This document shows positions 1 through 9,555 of a DNA stretch of 64,000 nucleotides, in pieces. The stretch is from assembly GCA_903912525.1 (NCBI GenBank), contig CAIWHK010000040.1:123654-187653 (forward strand). Direction: 5' to 3'. The stretch's first letter is position 1. Each line of letters opens with the position of its first letter. A model generated the notes under the pieces. That model saw only the letters and a list, made by a program, of their open reading frames with translations. It was not told the origin of the DNA and ran no database searches. Origin of the DNA: an uncultured bacterium. Its GTDB lineage: Bacteria; Krumholzibacteriota; Krumholzibacteriia; LZORAL124-64-63. The translations under genes were made by a program, and so were the position numbers.

Positions 1-237
1 GTTCTGAAGCAGCTCCGCACGGATTACGAGGGCATCGTGACGGTCGACTTCATCGACGTCTGGAAGGACACCGACGCCGGCAAGCCGTACAAGATCCGCC
101 TGATCCCGACGCAGATCTTCCTCGACGCCGCCGGCAAGGAGGTCTTCCGCCACGAGGGATTCTTCTCGCGCGAGGACATCGAGAAGGTCTTCCAGGAGAA
201 ACTGGGCCTCGCCCCGGTGAAAGCGAAGGCGGACTGA
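1..237 (+). CDS. Thioredoxin-family protein, 5' truncated by window edge
   Basis: The reading frame is open from base 1, so the true start and the usual CXXC active site lie outside the window. The visible 78 residues contain the second half of a thioredoxin fold: a beta strand (VDFIDV), then the cis-proline region RLIPTQIF, then strand FLDAAGKEV and the last helix. The stop overlaps the start of the CcdA-like gene (TGATG), which indicates one operon. Next to a CcdA permease and arsenic genes, the protein probably passes electrons to arsenate reductase or to an extracytoplasmic partner. The fold is clear; the exact partner is inferred. Confidence 0.85.
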   Translation, partial: VLKQLRTDYEGIVTVDFIDVWKDTDAGKPYKIRLIPTQIFLDAAGKEVFRHEGFFSREDIEKVFQEKLGLAPVKAKAD

Positions 238-947
238 TGTCCTGGACCGAGCAGGCCTCCGAAGCCCTGGCCCGCGCCGCCGAAGGCAGCGCCGCGCTGG
301 CGCCGATCGCCGCTTTCCTGGGCGGCGCGCTGACGGCGCTGAACCCGTGCGTGCTGGCGATGATCCCGCTGATGATCGGCGTCACGGCCGGTTTGGCCGG
401 CCGCACCATCGAGGGGGCGCCGCAGCGGCGCGTCTGGCCGCGCACGCTGGGCTACTCGCTGGTCTTCGTCGCCGGCTTCTCGCTCGAGCTGGTCCTGCTC
501 TTCGTCATGGCCGGCCCGCTGGTCGGCCTGCTGGGCGCCGCCTGGTGGAAGTACGTGCTGGCGGCGATCTGCGCGTTGCTCGGCGTCCACCTGCTGGGCC
601 TGCTGCGATTGCCGTCGGTCCCCGTTCCCCAGCGCCTGACCCGCACGGCCGGCCTGGCTGGCGTGCTGCTGCTGGGCTTCATGTTCGGCCTGGTCTCGCT
701 GCCCTGCACCGGCCCGGTGCTGCTGCTGCTGGTCGGCCTGGTCCCGCAGGTGGGCGCCGCGCGCGCGGGCACGCTCCTGTTCCTGTACGGCCTGGGCCAC
801 TGCCTGCTGCTGATCGCCGTCGGCACCTCGGTCGGCCTGGCCGGGACGCTGATCAACTCGACGCGCCTGACCAACGCCGCGCGCCGCCTCCGCCAGGGCG
901 CCGGCGTCCTGGTCCTGGTCGCGGCAGCGTGGCTCGTCCTGAGGTGA
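237..947 (+). CDS. CcdA/DsbD-type transmembrane thiol reductant transporter
   Basis: A 236-residue polytopic membrane protein with about six hydrophobic segments. Two conserved proline-cysteine motifs are visible, [10 protein letters not shown] near residue 36 and [10 protein letters not shown] near residue 155; these are the redox cysteine pair of the CcdA/DsbD membrane domain. The family moves electrons from cytoplasmic thioredoxin across the membrane. The start overlaps the stop of the upstream thioredoxin gene, and the ACR3 gene begins four bases after its stop. A thioredoxin-CcdA pair inside an ars operon is a recurrent arrangement, so a role in supplying reductant for arsenic handling is likely but not proven. 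Confidence 0.88.
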   Translation: MSWTEQASEALARAAEGSAALAPIAAFLGGALTALNPCVLAMIPLMIGVTAGLAGRTIEGAPQRRVWPRTLGYSLVFVAGFSLELVLLFVMAGPLVGLLGAAWWKYVLAAICALLGVHLLGLLRLPSVPVPQRLTRTAGLAGVLLLGFMFGLVSLPCTGPVLLLLVGLVPQVGAARAGTLLFLYGLGHCLLLIAVGTSVGLAGTLINSTRLTNAARRLRQGAGVLVLVAAAWLVLR

Positions 948-951
948 CGCG

Positions 952-1989
952 ATGAAGCGCCTGTCGTTCCTGGACCGCTACCTGACGTTGTGGATCTTCC
1001 TGGCGATGGCCGTCGGCGTCGGCGGCGGGTACCTGTTCCCCCAGGTCGTGCCCTTCCTGAACCGCTTCAACGCCGGCACCACCTCGGTGCCCATCGCCAT
1101 CGGCCTCATATTGATGATGTACCCGCCCCTGGCGAAGGTACGCTACGAGGAGTTGGGCCCGGTCTTCCGCAACGTCCGCGTGCTGGTGCTCTCGCTGGTG
1201 CAGAACTGGTTCGTGGGCCCGCTGCTGATGTTCGCCCTGGCCGTGATCTTCCTGCGCGACCGCCCCGAGTACATGACCGGCCTGATCATGATGGGCCTGG
1301 CCCGCTGCATCGCGATGGTCATCGTCTGGAACGACCTCGCGAAGGGCGACACCGAGTACTGCGCCGGCCTGGTCGCCTTCAACTCGATCTTCCAGGTGAT
1401 CTTCTACCCGTTCTACGCCTACATCTTCATCACGGTGCTGCCGACCTGGTTCGGCCTCGAAGGATCCGTCGTCCACATCACGATCAGCGAGATCGCCCGC
1501 AGCGTCTTCATCTACCTGGGCATCCCGTTCCTGGCCGGCATCGTGACGCGCTTCAGCCTGCTGCGCCTGAAGGGCCGCGACTGGTACGAACGCGTGTTCA
1601 TCCCCCGCATCAGCCCGCTGACGCTGGTCGCGCTGCTGTTCACGATCATCGTGATGTTTTCGCTCAAGGGCGAGGTCATCGTCCAGCTGCCCATGGATGT
1701 GCTGCGCATCGCCATCCCGCTGCTGATCTACTTCGTGGTGATGTTCTTCGTCTCGTTCTATATGGGCCACCGCGCCGGCGCCCCCTACGAGCAGGCCGCC
1801 ACCCTGTCGTTCACGGCGGCCTCGAACAACTTCGAGCTGTCGATCGCCGTGGCCGTCGCCACCTTCGGCATCGGCAGCGGCGTCGCCTTCGCCGCGGTCA
1901 TCGGCCCGCTGGTCGAGGTGCCGGTTTTGATCGGCCTGGTTAACGTGTCGCTGTGGATCGGTCGCAAGTACTTCAAGGTGGCCCGATGA
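952..1989 (+). CDS. acr3: ACR3-family arsenite efflux transporter
   Basis: A 345-residue integral membrane protein with about ten hydrophobic segments. Characteristic ACR3 stretches include [19 protein letters not shown] around residue 115 (family cysteine in TM4) and the C-terminal [17 protein letters not shown] segment, followed by a glutamate in [13 protein letters not shown]3 exports As(III) using the proton motive force. The ATG follows the CcdA stop by four bases, and its TGA overlaps the arsC ATG. No ArsR repressor is visible, so the control region must lie left of the window. Family assignment is firm. Confidence 0.95.
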   Translation: MKRLSFLDRYLTLWIFLAMAVGVGGGYLFPQVVPFLNRFNAGTTSVPIAIGLILMMYPPLAKVRYEELGPVFRNVRVLVLSLVQNWFVGPLLMFALAVIFLRDRPEYMTGLIMMGLARCIAMVIVWNDLAKGDTEYCAGLVAFNSIFQVIFYPFYAYIFITVLPTWFGLEGSVVHITISEIARSVFIYLGIPFLAGIVTRFSLLRLKGRDWYERVFIPRISPLTLVALLFTIIVMFSLKGEVIVQLPMDVLRIAIPLLIYFVVMFFVSFYMGHRAGAPYEQAATLSFTAASNNFELSIAVAVATFGIGSGVAFAAVIGPLVEVPVLIGLVNVSLWIGRKYFKVAR

Positions 1990-2438
1990 ACGCCTGGTAT
2001 CCCGAAGCCCTGGCCCTGCACGAGGCCGCCCCCCGCGGCGTCCTGTTCCTGTGCGTGGCCAACAGCGCCCGCAGCCAGATGGCCGAGGCGGTCGCCCGCG
2101 CATTGGCGCCGGTCGATGTGAAGGTGTGGTCGGCCGGCTCAACCCCCACGCGCCTGCGCCCCGAAGCCGCCACCGTTTTGGCCGAGGTCGGCCTCGACAC
2201 TTCGGCCCACTTCGCCAAGCACGTCTCGGCCATCCCGGCCGACGAGGTCGACGTGGTCATCACCCTGTGCGCCGAAGAAGAGTGCCCCGTTTTCCTGGGC
2301 CGCGCCCGCCGCGTCCACTGGGGCCTGCCCGACCCCGCCGCCGTCCACGGCGACGACGCCACCCGGTTGGAGGCGTTCCGCCGTGTGCGCGACGAACTGG
2401 GCGCCCGGTTGGCGGTCGTGTTCGGGTCGCCGGAGTAG
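1986..2438 (+). CDS. arsC: Arsenate reductase, low-molecular-weight phosphatase type
   Basis: 150 residues with the LMW-PTP P-loop near the N terminus: C23-VANSA-R29-S30, matching CX5RS. A second cysteine pair is seen in the LCAEEEC segment near residue 90, as in thioredoxin-coupled ArsC (pI258 type), where three cysteines relay the disulfide. The enzyme reduces As(V) to As(III), which ACR3 exports. ATG at 1986 overlaps the acr3 stop (ATGA), so translation is coupled. The thioredoxin encoded at the start of the operon is the obvious electron donor. The gene ends just before an HNH gene on the opposite strand. Confidence 0.94.
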   Translation: MNAWYPEALALHEAAPRGVLFLCVANSARSQMAEAVARALAPVDVKVWSAGSTPTRLRPEAATVLAEVGLDTSAHFAKHVSAIPADEVDVVITLCAEEECPVFLGRARRVHWGLPDPAAVHGDDATRLEAFRRVRDELGARLAVVFGSPE

Positions 2439-2476
2439 CCTGCCTGGCCGCGTTGTTGTCCGGCGGCCTGGCCATC

Positions 2477-3598
2477 TCAGCCGGAACGCGGTCCGCTCGC
2501 CACATCTGCCGCCGATGGCGCCGCCACTTGTCCTGCCACTTGTCCCGCCACTTGCCCAACCACTTGCGCCGCCACTTGTCCCAGCACTTGCGCCGGCGCA
2601 ACTCCCCCCGCGACTTCATGCGCGAACCGATGGCACCGACTGCACAACGTGGTCAGGTTCTCGGCCTTGTTCGACCCGCCCTGCGCCCGCGGCGTGACAT
2701 GATGCACTTCCAGGAACCGCGTCGACCGGCAGCCGGGCGATGAACAGCGATGGCGGTCGCGGGCCAGCACGGAGGCCCGGATCTTGGGCGCGATGGTCGC
2801 TTTGTTCGCCCCGCCGGCCCTGCGCACCCGCGCGTCACAGGCCGCCGCCGCCACTTGCGCCGGCGCAAGTGGGAGCTCGCCGCGCCGGGTGACCGCCGCT
2901 GCCGCCCCGCAATCGGGACACTGGTGGATGACGACCTGCGTGGAGGGACCCGCGTGGGCCGCGCCGCCCGCTGCGCTCTCGACCAGCGCCTCAAGCCCCG
3001 CCAGCACCGTCTCGAGGCGATCGACCCCGGCCGCGACCAGGCCCAGCTTGTGGGCCTTCTCGAGCAGCGCTTCGAACCGGGCCACCTGCAGGCCGTCACC
3101 GCGCAGGGTGATGGTGGCGGGCAGGGGTTCGGCGGGGGTGGGCGTTTGCCCGGCAAACAGGGATCCCGCCGCCGCCGACTTGCGCCGGCGCAACTGGCGG
3201 ACCTCCCGCTCCAACTCGCGCCGGCTCGTCACGGTCGCCTTCATCACCCACGCCGCCTGGGTCGCGGGGGTCGCCACCCGCGCCACCTGCTGGGCCTTGG
3301 TCCAGCCGAGTTCGCCCGTCGCGACCGCCCCCCTCAGCACCGGCAGCCGGTCCAGGTCGTCAGCCAGGCGCTTGAATTGCCAGTATCGATTGGGTGAAAA
3401 ACCCAGTCCCTCGACGGCATAGATCTCGAGGCTGGCGAACCCGAGTGCCCGGAACAGCCCCCGCCGCTGGACCTCGGCGAACCACAAAACGGCGCACTCT
3501 CGGGCGCGGTCGCAGACCCCCAGCGCCTGGCGCAGGGAGGCGTCGACAGAGGCGGCGGGCAGGCCGGGGGCGAACTCGGGCAACGAAAAAGCGTCCAT
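2477..3598 (-). CDS. HNH endonuclease paralogue A (DUF222/13E12-like)
   Basis: 373 residues. The N-terminal 220 residues are helical and Ala/Arg-rich, with the GFSPNRYWQFKRLADDL and GWTKAQQVARVATP blocks typical of the DUF222-type domain. A CPDCG knuckle lies near residue 220. The C terminus is a full HNH nuclease: CXXXGC, then EVHHVTPRAQGG, then NLTTLCSRCHRFAHE. ATG at 3598 is chosen because paralogue B starts at the same place with an ACGAGG ribosome site in both. Palindromes fall inside the frame at 3178 (read LRRRK) and 2853 (read LAPAQV), and a third closes the gene at 2586, followed by a tail of VAGQ repeats. Substrate and role are unknown; the family is repetitive in several phyla. Confidence 0.88.
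   Translation of the reverse strand: MDAFSLPEFAPGLPAASVDASLRQALGVCDRARECAVLWFAEVQRRGLFRALGFASLEIYAVEGLGFSPNRYWQFKRLADDLDRLPVLRGAVATGELGWTKAQQVARVATPATQAAWVMKATVTSRRELEREVRQLRRRKSAAAGSLFAGQTPTPAEPLPATITLRGDGLQVARFEALLEKAHKLGLVAAGVDRLETVLAGLEALVESAAGGAAHAGPSTQVVIHQCPDCGAAAAVTRRGELPLAPAQVAAAACDARVRRAGGANKATIAPKIRASVLARDRHRCSSPGCRSTRFLEVHHVTPRAQGGSNKAENLTTLCSRCHRFAHEVAGGVAPAQVLGQVAAQVVGQVAGQVAGQVAAPSAADVASGPRSG
2524..2595. repeat. Six tandem 12-bp units built on the CACTTG half-site
   Basis: Six consecutive 12-mers of the form CCACTTGTCCNG run into the palindrome at 2586. Each starts with the same CACTTG that begins one arm of the dispersed palindrome. On the minus strand they encode the VAGQ-type tetrapeptide repeats at the tail of the HNH protein. 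They look like local expansion of a palindrome half-site. Confidence 0.85.
2586..2603. repeat. Palindrome copy 1 (variant right arm CAACT)
   Basis: ACTTGCGCCGGCGCAACT, one base from perfect. It lies in the 3' end of HNH paralogue A, directly after the 12-bp tandem units. Confidence 0.9.
2853..2870. repeat. Palindrome copy 2 (perfect)
   Basis: Perfect 18-mer inside HNH paralogue A, read as LAPAQV. It corresponds to copy 10 in paralogue B. Confidence 0.97.
3178..3195. repeat. Palindrome copy 3 (variant right arm CAACT)
   Basis: Inside HNH paralogue A near codon 135, read as LRRRK on the gene strand. It occupies the same codons as copy 9 in paralogue B. Confidence 0.92.
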
Positions 3599-3714
3599 GA
3601 TGGCCTCGTTCTCCGGGAGGAAGTTGAGGTCGAAATCAATGGCGAAATAATAGCGAAAACAACAAACAACCGCAAGGGGCAAAATGAATTATTTTCAACG
3701 GAATACTGTATACC
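3599..3714 (-). repeat. Conserved upstream block of HNH paralogue A
   Basis: About 115 bp upstream of the start codon are nearly identical to 23561-23675 in front of paralogue B. The block is unusually AT-rich for this window and starts with GTATACAGTATTC, which looks promoter-like. It ends in the shared ACGAGG ribosome site. Conservation outside the coding frame shows that the repeat unit is larger than the gene. Confidence 0.85.
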
Positions 3715-3829
3715 ACAACATCTGAGGCCTGGGCTGCGGCGGACCAAGGCCTCGCCGAAGCATCGGGGGTGGCCTCGGCGGCTCCACCCGCTGGCCTCCG
3801 CGGATCCACTTGCTGGCCCCGGCCACCCC

Positions 3830-3847
3830 ACTTGCGCCGGCGCAAGT
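3830..3847. repeat. Palindrome copy 4 (perfect)
   Basis: Perfect 18-mer between the HNH gene and the YciI gene, about 230 bp upstream of the HNH start. Copy 8 is placed similarly for paralogue B. Confidence 0.97.
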
Positions 3848-3894
3848 CGCCCCGGCCATCTGCACGGTACCGACCACGGCCACGCCCCGCCGCC

Positions 3895-4203
3895 CTACCC
3901 CGCCACTCCCCCCAACGCCACCCGGAACGGCCACATCTCGGCCGTCATGATCCCGTCCCGGACCGCCGGATCGTTCTGCACGACAGAACGCGCCGCCGTC
4001 TCGTCAGCGGCGTCGAAGATCACGATCCCGAACGTCTCAGGCCCGGTCGTCACCGTGCGCCCGGCCAGCCGGACAACACCCCGAGTGGCCTGCGCCTGCA
4101 GGTACGCGAAGTGATCCGCCAGGGCGGCGCCTTCGCGGCCGGTCAGGCCGGTCTCGAGCATGTCGGCCCGCACCGGCCGCAGCACGTAGATGAACTCAGC
4201 CAT
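3895..4203 (-). CDS. YciI-family protein
   Basis: 102 residues. The sequence has the YciI ferredoxin-like layout: strand EFIYVLRPVR, a central helix ADHFAYLQAQATRGVV, the AGRTV turn, strand TFGIVIFDAAD, and a late helix before MWPFRVAL. YciI proteins are small dimeric barrels, often fused to or beside oxygenases, with a conserved His/Asp pair of unclear role. A GGAGG ribosome site sits upstream of ATG 4203. The gene starts 17 bases after the ABC exporter stop on the same strand, so it is probably the last gene of that transcript. Confidence 0.82.
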   Translation of the reverse strand: MAEFIYVLRPVRADMLETGLTGREGAALADHFAYLQAQATRGVVRLAGRTVTTGPETFGIVIFDAADETAARSVVQNDPAVRDGIMTAEMWPFRVALGGVAG

Positions 4204-4220
4204 GGGGGAACCTCCGAAGG

Positions 4221-6191
4221 TCAGGACTTGAACTGGAGGTCGTACAGTTCCTTGTAGCGGCCGCCGGCGGCCAGCAGCTGGTCGTGGGTGCCGGTCTGGA
4301 CGACGCGGCCCTCTTCCATCAGGTAGATGCGGTCGGCGCCGCGGATGGTCGACAGGCGGTGGGCGATGACGATGGTGGTGCGGTTGCGGACCAGGCGGTC
4401 GATGGCTTCCTGGACCAGCTTCTCGCTCTCGGTGTCCAGGGCGCTGGTCGCCTCGTCCAGCAGCAGGATGGCGGGGTCCTTCAGGATGGCCCGCGCAATC
4501 GACAGCCGCTGGCGCTGGCCGCCGGACAGGGTGACGCCGCGGTCGCCGATCACCGTGTCGTAGCCCTGGGGCATCTTCATGATGAACTCGTCGGCGTTGG
4601 CCGCCCGCGCCGCTTCGCGCACGCGTTCCAGCGGCACATCATCCAGCCCGTAGGCGATGTTCTTCAGCACCGAGTCGTGGAACAGGATCACTTCCTGCGT
4701 AACGATGCCCATGTTGCGGCGCAGCGACTGCGGGTCCAGCTCGCGGACATCCACGCCGTCGATCAGCACGCGCCCGGCATCGGCCACGTAGAAGCCGGGG
4801 ATCATGTCCATCAGCGTGCTCTTGCCGGCGCCGCTCGAGCCCGCCAGGGCGACCACTTCACCGGCGCCGACCTTTAAAGACACGCCCCGCAGCACGGCCT
4901 CGCCCGGCAGGTAGCTGAAGTGGACGTCCTCAAGCTCGACCTCGCCGCGGGCGCGGCCCATCTCGCGCGTGCCCGGCAAAACGACGTTTTCGGCCGGCTC
5001 GTCCAGCACCATGAAGATGCGCTCGGCGGCGGCCAGGCCCGCCTGCAGCTCGGCGCCCAGCTGGCCCACGCTCTTGAGCGGCCGCACCATCGAAAAGATG
5101 ACGAACAAAAAGACGATGAACATGTCCGGGGCCATCAGCCCGCCGGTGAACACGCGGCTGCCGCCGAACCAGAGCAGGAACAGGCCGACGAACATCGACA
5201 GCTGCTCGGTCAGGGGCGAGGACAGCTTCATCGTGTACTCGATGCGGAAGACCTGCTTGAACAGCGACTGCGCCTGCGCCCAGAACTTGGCGCCCTCGAA
5301 CTTCTCCATCGCGAAGGCCTTGATGACGCGGATGCCGTAGACCGTCTCCTGCAGCGTCGAGGTCAGGTCGGCCATCTGCTCCTGCTGGCGATGCGACAGC
5401 CGCCGCAGCCGCTTGCTGATCGCCAGAATGACGCCCAGCGAGATCGGCATCAGCACGAACGCCAGCAGCGTCATCTGCCACGAGATGATGAGCGCAACCG
5501 CCAGGAACATCACCAGGTAGATGGGTTCCTTCACCAGCTTCATGAAGCTGGCGCCCACGCACTGCTGGGCGATGAGCACGTCGTTGGTGGCGCGGCTGAT
5601 CAGCTCGCCGGCCTTGTGGCGGTGGTAGAACGACAGCGGCAGGTCGGTGAACTTGCGGTAGAGCTGGGCGCGCAGGTCGCGGATGACCGCATGGCCCACG
5701 TACGCCATCAGCACTTCCTGCAGGTAGCAGGCGATGTTCTTCAGCAGCGTGAACAGGAAGAACGACAGGCAGATGCGCAGCAGCGCCTCTTGCCGCGTGC
5801 CCTGCAGCAGGTTCTGGGCGGCCCAGGCCTTGAACTGCAGCTTGATCTCCTCGACGCCGCCCACCTTGGTGCGCAGCGCATCGTAGCGGGCGCGCCGGTC
5901 GGCGTCGGTCTCCAGGCGGAGCGCGGGGGAGTTCGTCGTCGTCAGCGCCTCGTCGGGCGCGGGGGCGGTCACGGCCGGCTTCTCGTCGCCCTTCAGGAAG
6001 AGCGTCTCGAGGAACGGCGACAGCATCGCGGTGCTGAACACGCTGGCCACCGAGAAGATGACCATGAACGTGACCGCCAGCACCAGTTGCCCGGTGTAGG
6101 GGCGGACCATCCTCAGCATGCGCAGGTATGTCTTCAAAGTGGCGCCCGACCTCCGGGGGCGAATGTCGCCGGGCGTGCCGGTCGCGGTCAA
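4221..6191 (-). CDS. ABC exporter, MsbA/lipid-flippase-like
   Basis: A 656-residue fused half-transporter. The N-terminal membrane domain has six hydrophobic segments, with a long polar insert after TM1 (around residues 70-130). The nucleotide-binding domain has a Walker A (GSSGAGKST, near residue 455), LSGGQRQR signature, Walker B ILLLDEATSAL, and H-loop IAHRLST. The order and the FAMEKFE coupling segment match MsbA-like exporters of lipid or lipopolysaccharide. The first in-frame start is TTG 6191; an ATG at 6119 would remove 24 polar residues. The gene is divergent from the chemotaxis receptor and is followed by the YciI gene. The substrate cannot be read from sequence. Confidence 0.9.
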   Translation of the reverse strand: MTATGTPGDIRPRRSGATLKTYLRMLRMVRPYTGQLVLAVTFMVIFSVASVFSTAMLSPFLETLFLKGDEKPAVTAPAPDEALTTTNSPALRLETDADRRARYDALRTKVGGVEEIKLQFKAWAAQNLLQGTRQEALLRICLSFFLFTLLKNIACYLQEVLMAYVGHAVIRDLRAQLYRKFTDLPLSFYHRHKAGELISRATNDVLIAQQCVGASFMKLVKEPIYLVMFLAVALIISWQMTLLAFVLMPISLGVILAISKRLRRLSHRQQEQMADLTSTLQETVYGIRVIKAFAMEKFEGAKFWAQAQSLFKQVFRIEYTMKLSSPLTEQLSMFVGLFLLWFGGSRVFTGGLMAPDMFIVFLFVIFSMVRPLKSVGQLGAELQAGLAAAERIFMVLDEPAENVVLPGTREMGRARGEVELEDVHFSYLPGEAVLRGVSLKVGAGEVVALAGSSGAGKSTLMDMIPGFYVADAGRVLIDGVDVRELDPQSLRRNMGIVTQEVILFHDSVLKNIAYGLDDVPLERVREAARAANADEFIMKMPQGYDTVIGDRGVTLSGGQRQRLSIARAILKDPAILLLDEATSALDTESEKLVQEAIDRLVRNRTTIVIAHRLSTIRGADRIYLMEEGRVVQTGTHDQLLAAGGRYKELYDLQFKS

Positions 6192-6256
6192 GCCCCGCGT
6201 TCTTTGGACGACAATATCCTGTTAGCTTTGTACGCCCACTTTGGAAGGAATCCTAA

Positions 6257-7915
6257 ATGTCCGTCAAGTCGTTGCTGGGTCTGGCGATGGGGGCCTTTGT
6301 GGCCTTGCTGATCGGTTCGATCGGGTTTACCACGCACACCCTCGACAGCCAGAAGGCCGACGGGCTGCAGATCAACCTGGCGGGCCGGCAGCGGATGCTG
6401 AGCCAGAAGATGGCCAAGGAGGCGCTGGTCCTGCGCGGCACGCCCGCCGGTCCGGCCCGCGAAGAGGCCCGGGCGAAGCTGGTCGCAACGGTGGGCCTGT
6501 TCGACCGCACAGTGGAAGCCCTGCAGCACGGCGGCGTGACGCAGGACGGCGCCGGCAAGGACCTCACGCTGCCGCCGGCCACCGATGCGCGCGTCAAGGC
6601 GGCGCTCGACGAAGGCACCACCCTGTGGGGCGAGGTGAAGGCCGGCCTGGGCGCGACACTGGTCGCGAACGCCGAGCCGGACGTTGCCCGACTGGCCGCG
6701 CGCAATATCGACCTGATGAAGTCGATGGACGCGATCACGACGGCGTTCCAGGTGGCCAGCGACGGGCGACGCGCGGCCCTCACGCGTTTCCAGGTGGGGA
6801 CCGTTGGCGTGGCTGTGCTCATGGCGGCGTTGATGGTGTGGCTCATCCACCGGCAACTGGTGGTGCCGCTGGTGCAGACGGCCGGCTACTCGCGCCGCGT
6901 TGCGGACGGCAACCTGGCCGAGCGGATGAAGAGCACCGGCAGCCGCGAGCTGCGCGAACTGGCCGACGGCATGAACGGCATGTCCGAGAGCCTGTCGGGG
7001 ACCGTGCGCGAGATCACCCGAGGGGCTGAAGGTCTCAGCACGACGGCGGATGCGCTGCTCGAGCGCTCCCGGCAGGTGTCCTCCGTGGCCGGCAACGTGG
7101 TCGAAGAGCTGCATACGGTCGGTTCGGCCGTGGAGCAGGTTTCCGCCAGCATGGTGAACGTGGCCGGCAGCACGGACAGCATCGACGGCGCCATCTCGAC
7201 GATCGCCGCGGCCATCGAGGAGATGTCCGCTTCCATGGCCGACGTTTCCGGCAACACGGACAATGCGGCGGCCATCACCAATCGCGCGGGGTTCATCGTC
7301 AACGAGACGCAGGGCAAGGTCGAGGAGCTGAACCGGGCCTCGGAAGAGATCAGCCACGTCATCGGGCTCATTGCCGCCGTGGCCAACCAGACGAACCTGC
7401 TGGCGCTCAACGCCACCATCGAGGCGGCCAGCGCCGGCGACGCGGGACGCGGCTTCGCCGTCGTGGCCAGCGAAGTGAAAGAGCTGGCGCGCCAGACCAA
7501 TCGCGCCACCGAGGACATCCGCACGCGCGTCGAGGGCATCCAGAACACGACCCGCGAGGTGACGACGTCCATCGGCGAAATCGCCGGGATCATCGAGCAG
7601 ATGGCCGGCATCTCGCATAGCATCGCCGGCGCCATGAACGAACAGTCGATAGCGGCGCGCGAGGTCTCCAGCAGCATCCAGCGCACCAGCCACGGCGCCG
7701 CCCAGATGAGCCGCAGCGTGTCAGAGGTTTCGTCAGCGGTGACGGAGGTTTCGCGCAGCCTGCACGGCGCCGTCGACGGCCTGCGGAGCATCAGCGGGAA
7801 CATGCGGGAATTGTCGGGCGATGGCGATGGCGTTAGCGGCGACCGGGCCTCGGCCCGCAGCCTGGCCGACCTGGCGATCAGGCTGCGCGACACGGTGTCC
7901 AGTTTCCGGACGTGA
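6257..7915 (+). CDS. Methyl-accepting chemotaxis protein with PilJ-type N-terminal domain
   Basis: 552 residues. TM1 is at about 5-24. A PilJ-like sensory domain follows, with its hallmark [15 protein letters not shown] near residue 40. TM2 is near 180-197, then a HAMP segment. The signalling domain carries the conserved hairpin tip ([20 protein letters not shown]) with methylation-helix heptads on both sides. It ends VSSFRT, not an NWETF-type tether. PilJ-type receptors relay signals to type IV pilus or flagellar Che systems; no che genes are nearby. A GGAAGGA ribosome site precedes ATG 6257. A receptor remnant at 33215 ends in a similar FRT. Confidence 0.92.
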   Translation: MSVKSLLGLAMGAFVALLIGSIGFTTHTLDSQKADGLQINLAGRQRMLSQKMAKEALVLRGTPAGPAREEARAKLVATVGLFDRTVEALQHGGVTQDGAGKDLTLPPATDARVKAALDEGTTLWGEVKAGLGATLVANAEPDVARLAARNIDLMKSMDAITTAFQVASDGRRAALTRFQVGTVGVAVLMAALMVWLIHRQLVVPLVQTAGYSRRVADGNLAERMKSTGSRELRELADGMNGMSESLSGTVREITRGAEGLSTTADALLERSRQVSSVAGNVVEELHTVGSAVEQVSASMVNVAGSTDSIDGAISTIAAAIEEMSASMADVSGNTDNAAAITNRAGFIVNETQGKVEELNRASEEISHVIGLIAAVANQTNLLALNATIEAASAGDAGRGFAVVASEVKELARQTNRATEDIRTRVEGIQNTTREVTTSIGEIAGIIEQMAGISHSIAGAMNEQSIAAREVSSSIQRTSHGAAQMSRSVSEVSSAVTEVSRSLHGAVDGLRSISGNMRELSGDGDGVSGDRASARSLADLAIRLRDTVSSFRT

Positions 7916-7951
7916 CCTGCGCCCGGCGCGACGATCCTGGCGGCCCGCTGC

Positions 7952-8527
7952 TCAGTGGGCCGCCAGTTCCTTTTCCAGGACCGCGATCATCGCCGCAAAC
8001 TCAGCCTCCGCGAACCCCTCGGACTGGTAGATGATGCGCCCATCCCGCCCGATGACGTAGTTGCGGGGGATATACGCCGCCGCATACAGCCCATAGGCCG
8101 CCTTGTCGGCATCCAGGCCGATGATCCACGGCAGCTCGCGCTCCTTGGCGAACGGGCCCACCTTCGCGGCATCCTCGCCGCGCGCGACGGACACCATCAC
8201 GAAGCCCGGGTTGGCGCCGAACTTCTCCCACACCTGGCTCTTGAGCTGCGGCATCTCGGCCTTGCACGGCCCGCACCAGGTGGCGAACCAGTTCACCAGC
8301 ACGACCTGGCCCTTGTGGTCGGCCAGCGCGAACTGCTTGCCGTCGAGGGTCGGCACCGTGAATACGGGCGCTGGCTGGCCGGGCTTGGTGAGGGTCGACT
8401 CTTCGACGGTGGGATCGGCGGGTTTGGTGGCCGTCGGCGTGGCGTCGTCGGCCGCCGGTGCGATGGCTGCCGCCGACATGACGGCCGTCAGGATGATCGC
8501 GCCGATGATTGAAGGGCGTTGCTTCAT
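7952..8527 (-). CDS. TlpA/ResA-like secreted thioredoxin
   Basis: 191 residues from the chosen ATG at 8527, which gives a clean signal peptide (MKQRPSIIG, hydrophobic core, ADDA). An in-frame start at 8602 would put codons across the inverted repeat at 8583 and is rejected. The mature part is a thioredoxin fold with active site WFATWCGPCK and the AYIPRNYVIGRDG cis-proline region. TlpA/ResA proteins reduce disulfides outside the cytoplasmic membrane, often for cytochrome maturation. The gene converges with the chemotaxis receptor and is the only member of its transcript. Confidence 0.9.
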   Translation of the reverse strand: MKQRPSIIGAIILTAVMSAAAIAPAADDATPTATKPADPTVEESTLTKPGQPAPVFTVPTLDGKQFALADHKGQVVLVNWFATWCGPCKAEMPQLKSQVWEKFGANPGFVMVSVARGEDAAKVGPFAKERELPWIIGLDADKAAYGLYAAAYIPRNYVIGRDGRIIYQSEGFAEAEFAAMIAVLEKELAAH

Positions 8528-8582
8528 TTGGTTGGTCCTCACTTGTCTGGCGGCGCGCGGTGTGTGAGTGATTTTTAGGGAG

Positions 8583-8602
8583 ATGGTTGACCTATCAACC
8601 AT
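8583..8602 (-). repeat. Second dispersed inverted repeat, copy 1
   Basis: ATGGTTGA-CCTA-TCAACCAT, 8-bp arms and a 4-base centre, 56 bp upstream of the TlpA-like start. A GTGTGTGAG tract lies about 25 bp to the left on the plus strand, as in the other three copies. Confidence 0.85.
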
Positions 8603-8801
8603 CGACCGTGCCGCTCAATATAACCCACCGCCGGCCGATCGTGCGCGCCCAAAACACACCATACATCGTGTATACCGTCCACGATGTTTCCGAAACACAA
8701 AACAACATGGATCAACCCGGAACCCGCCGCTCCCCCGCCCGTTGAACTTTTCTTATCACCTGTGCCACGCTGCGCGCCTCTCTATATAGACAGGAGTCCC
8801 C

Positions 8802-9488
8802 ATGACCAGCGACCCGACCCGCCGCGCCACCTTCGTGCTGAGCGAGGCCGAGAAGAAGCTGCTCATCCACATCGCCGACCGCCTGCCGCGGTGGGTGCTG
8901 CCGGACCACCTGACCCTCTTCGGGATGTTCGGCTCGGCCATCGTGACGGCCGCCTACCTGCTGAGCAACCAGGCGGTGTGGTGGCTGTGGATCGCGAACC
9001 TGGGCTTCGCCATCAACTGGTTCGGCGACAGCCTCGACGGCACCACCGCCCGCGTGCGGAAGATCCAGCGCCCGCGTTACGGCTTCTACCTGGACCACCT
9101 GACCGACGCCTTCTCGACCATCGCCATCGGCCTGGGCCTGGGCTTGTCGCCGTACATGCTGCTGTCGGTAGGGCTGGCGATCGTCGCGGGCTACCTGGTG
9201 CTCTCGATCAACGTGTATCTGGAAAGCCAGGTGCTGGGCGACTTCCGCTTTGGCTACGGCGTCGTCGGACCGACCGAATCGCGGTTGATCCTGATGGGCC
9301 TCAACACGGCCGCGGCGCTGCTGGGCCCGGTGCCGTTCAAGGTGTTCGGGGTGGGCGCGACGGTCTTCGACCTGGCGGGCGTGGCGGCGGTCGGCGGGAT
9401 GATGCTGATGCTGTCGCGGCGGGTGGCGCGGAATCTGGGCCACTTGGCGAAGCTGGAGCCGGCGAACACGAGGCGGGAGGAGTCGTAG
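8802..9488 (+). CDS. CDP-alcohol phosphatidyltransferase family protein
   Basis: 228 residues with several membrane helices. The CDP-alcohol motif is complete near residues 69-97: D-S-L-D-G-T-T-A-R, then G-F-Y-L-D-H-L-T-D, giving the metal-binding aspartates. The enzyme transfers a phosphatidyl group from CDP-diacylglycerol to an alcohol in phospholipid synthesis; the acceptor cannot be identified. ATG 8802 follows a GGAGT ribosome site. The upstream 270 bp hold the inverted repeat at 8583 and a TATATA stretch near 8787. A palindrome separates its end from the convergent sigma-54 regulator. Confidence 0.9.
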   Translation: MTSDPTRRATFVLSEAEKKLLIHIADRLPRWVLPDHLTLFGMFGSAIVTAAYLLSNQAVWWLWIANLGFAINWFGDSLDGTTARVRKIQRPRYGFYLDHLTDAFSTIAIGLGLGLSPYMLLSVGLAIVAGYLVLSINVYLESQVLGDFRFGYGVVGPTESRLILMGLNTAAALLGPVPFKVFGVGATVFDLAGVAAVGGMMLMLSRRVARNLGHLAKLEPANTRREES

Positions 9489-9501
9489 TCGCAGCGGCGG
9501 A

Positions 9502-9519
9502 ACTTGCGCCGGCGCAAGT
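9502..9519. repeat. Palindrome copy 5 (perfect)
   Basis: Perfect 18-mer in the 67-bp gap between two converging genes. Confidence 0.97.
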
Positions 9520-9555
9520 GCCGGTCGGGTCACAAGTGGCCGACGGCGCCGCGGT

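Noticed and set aside
8528..8602. Extended N terminus of the TlpA-like protein beginning inside the inverted repeat
   Set aside because: The downstream ATG gives a normal signal peptide; the extension would encode the repeat. Similar frames start at the other repeat copies.
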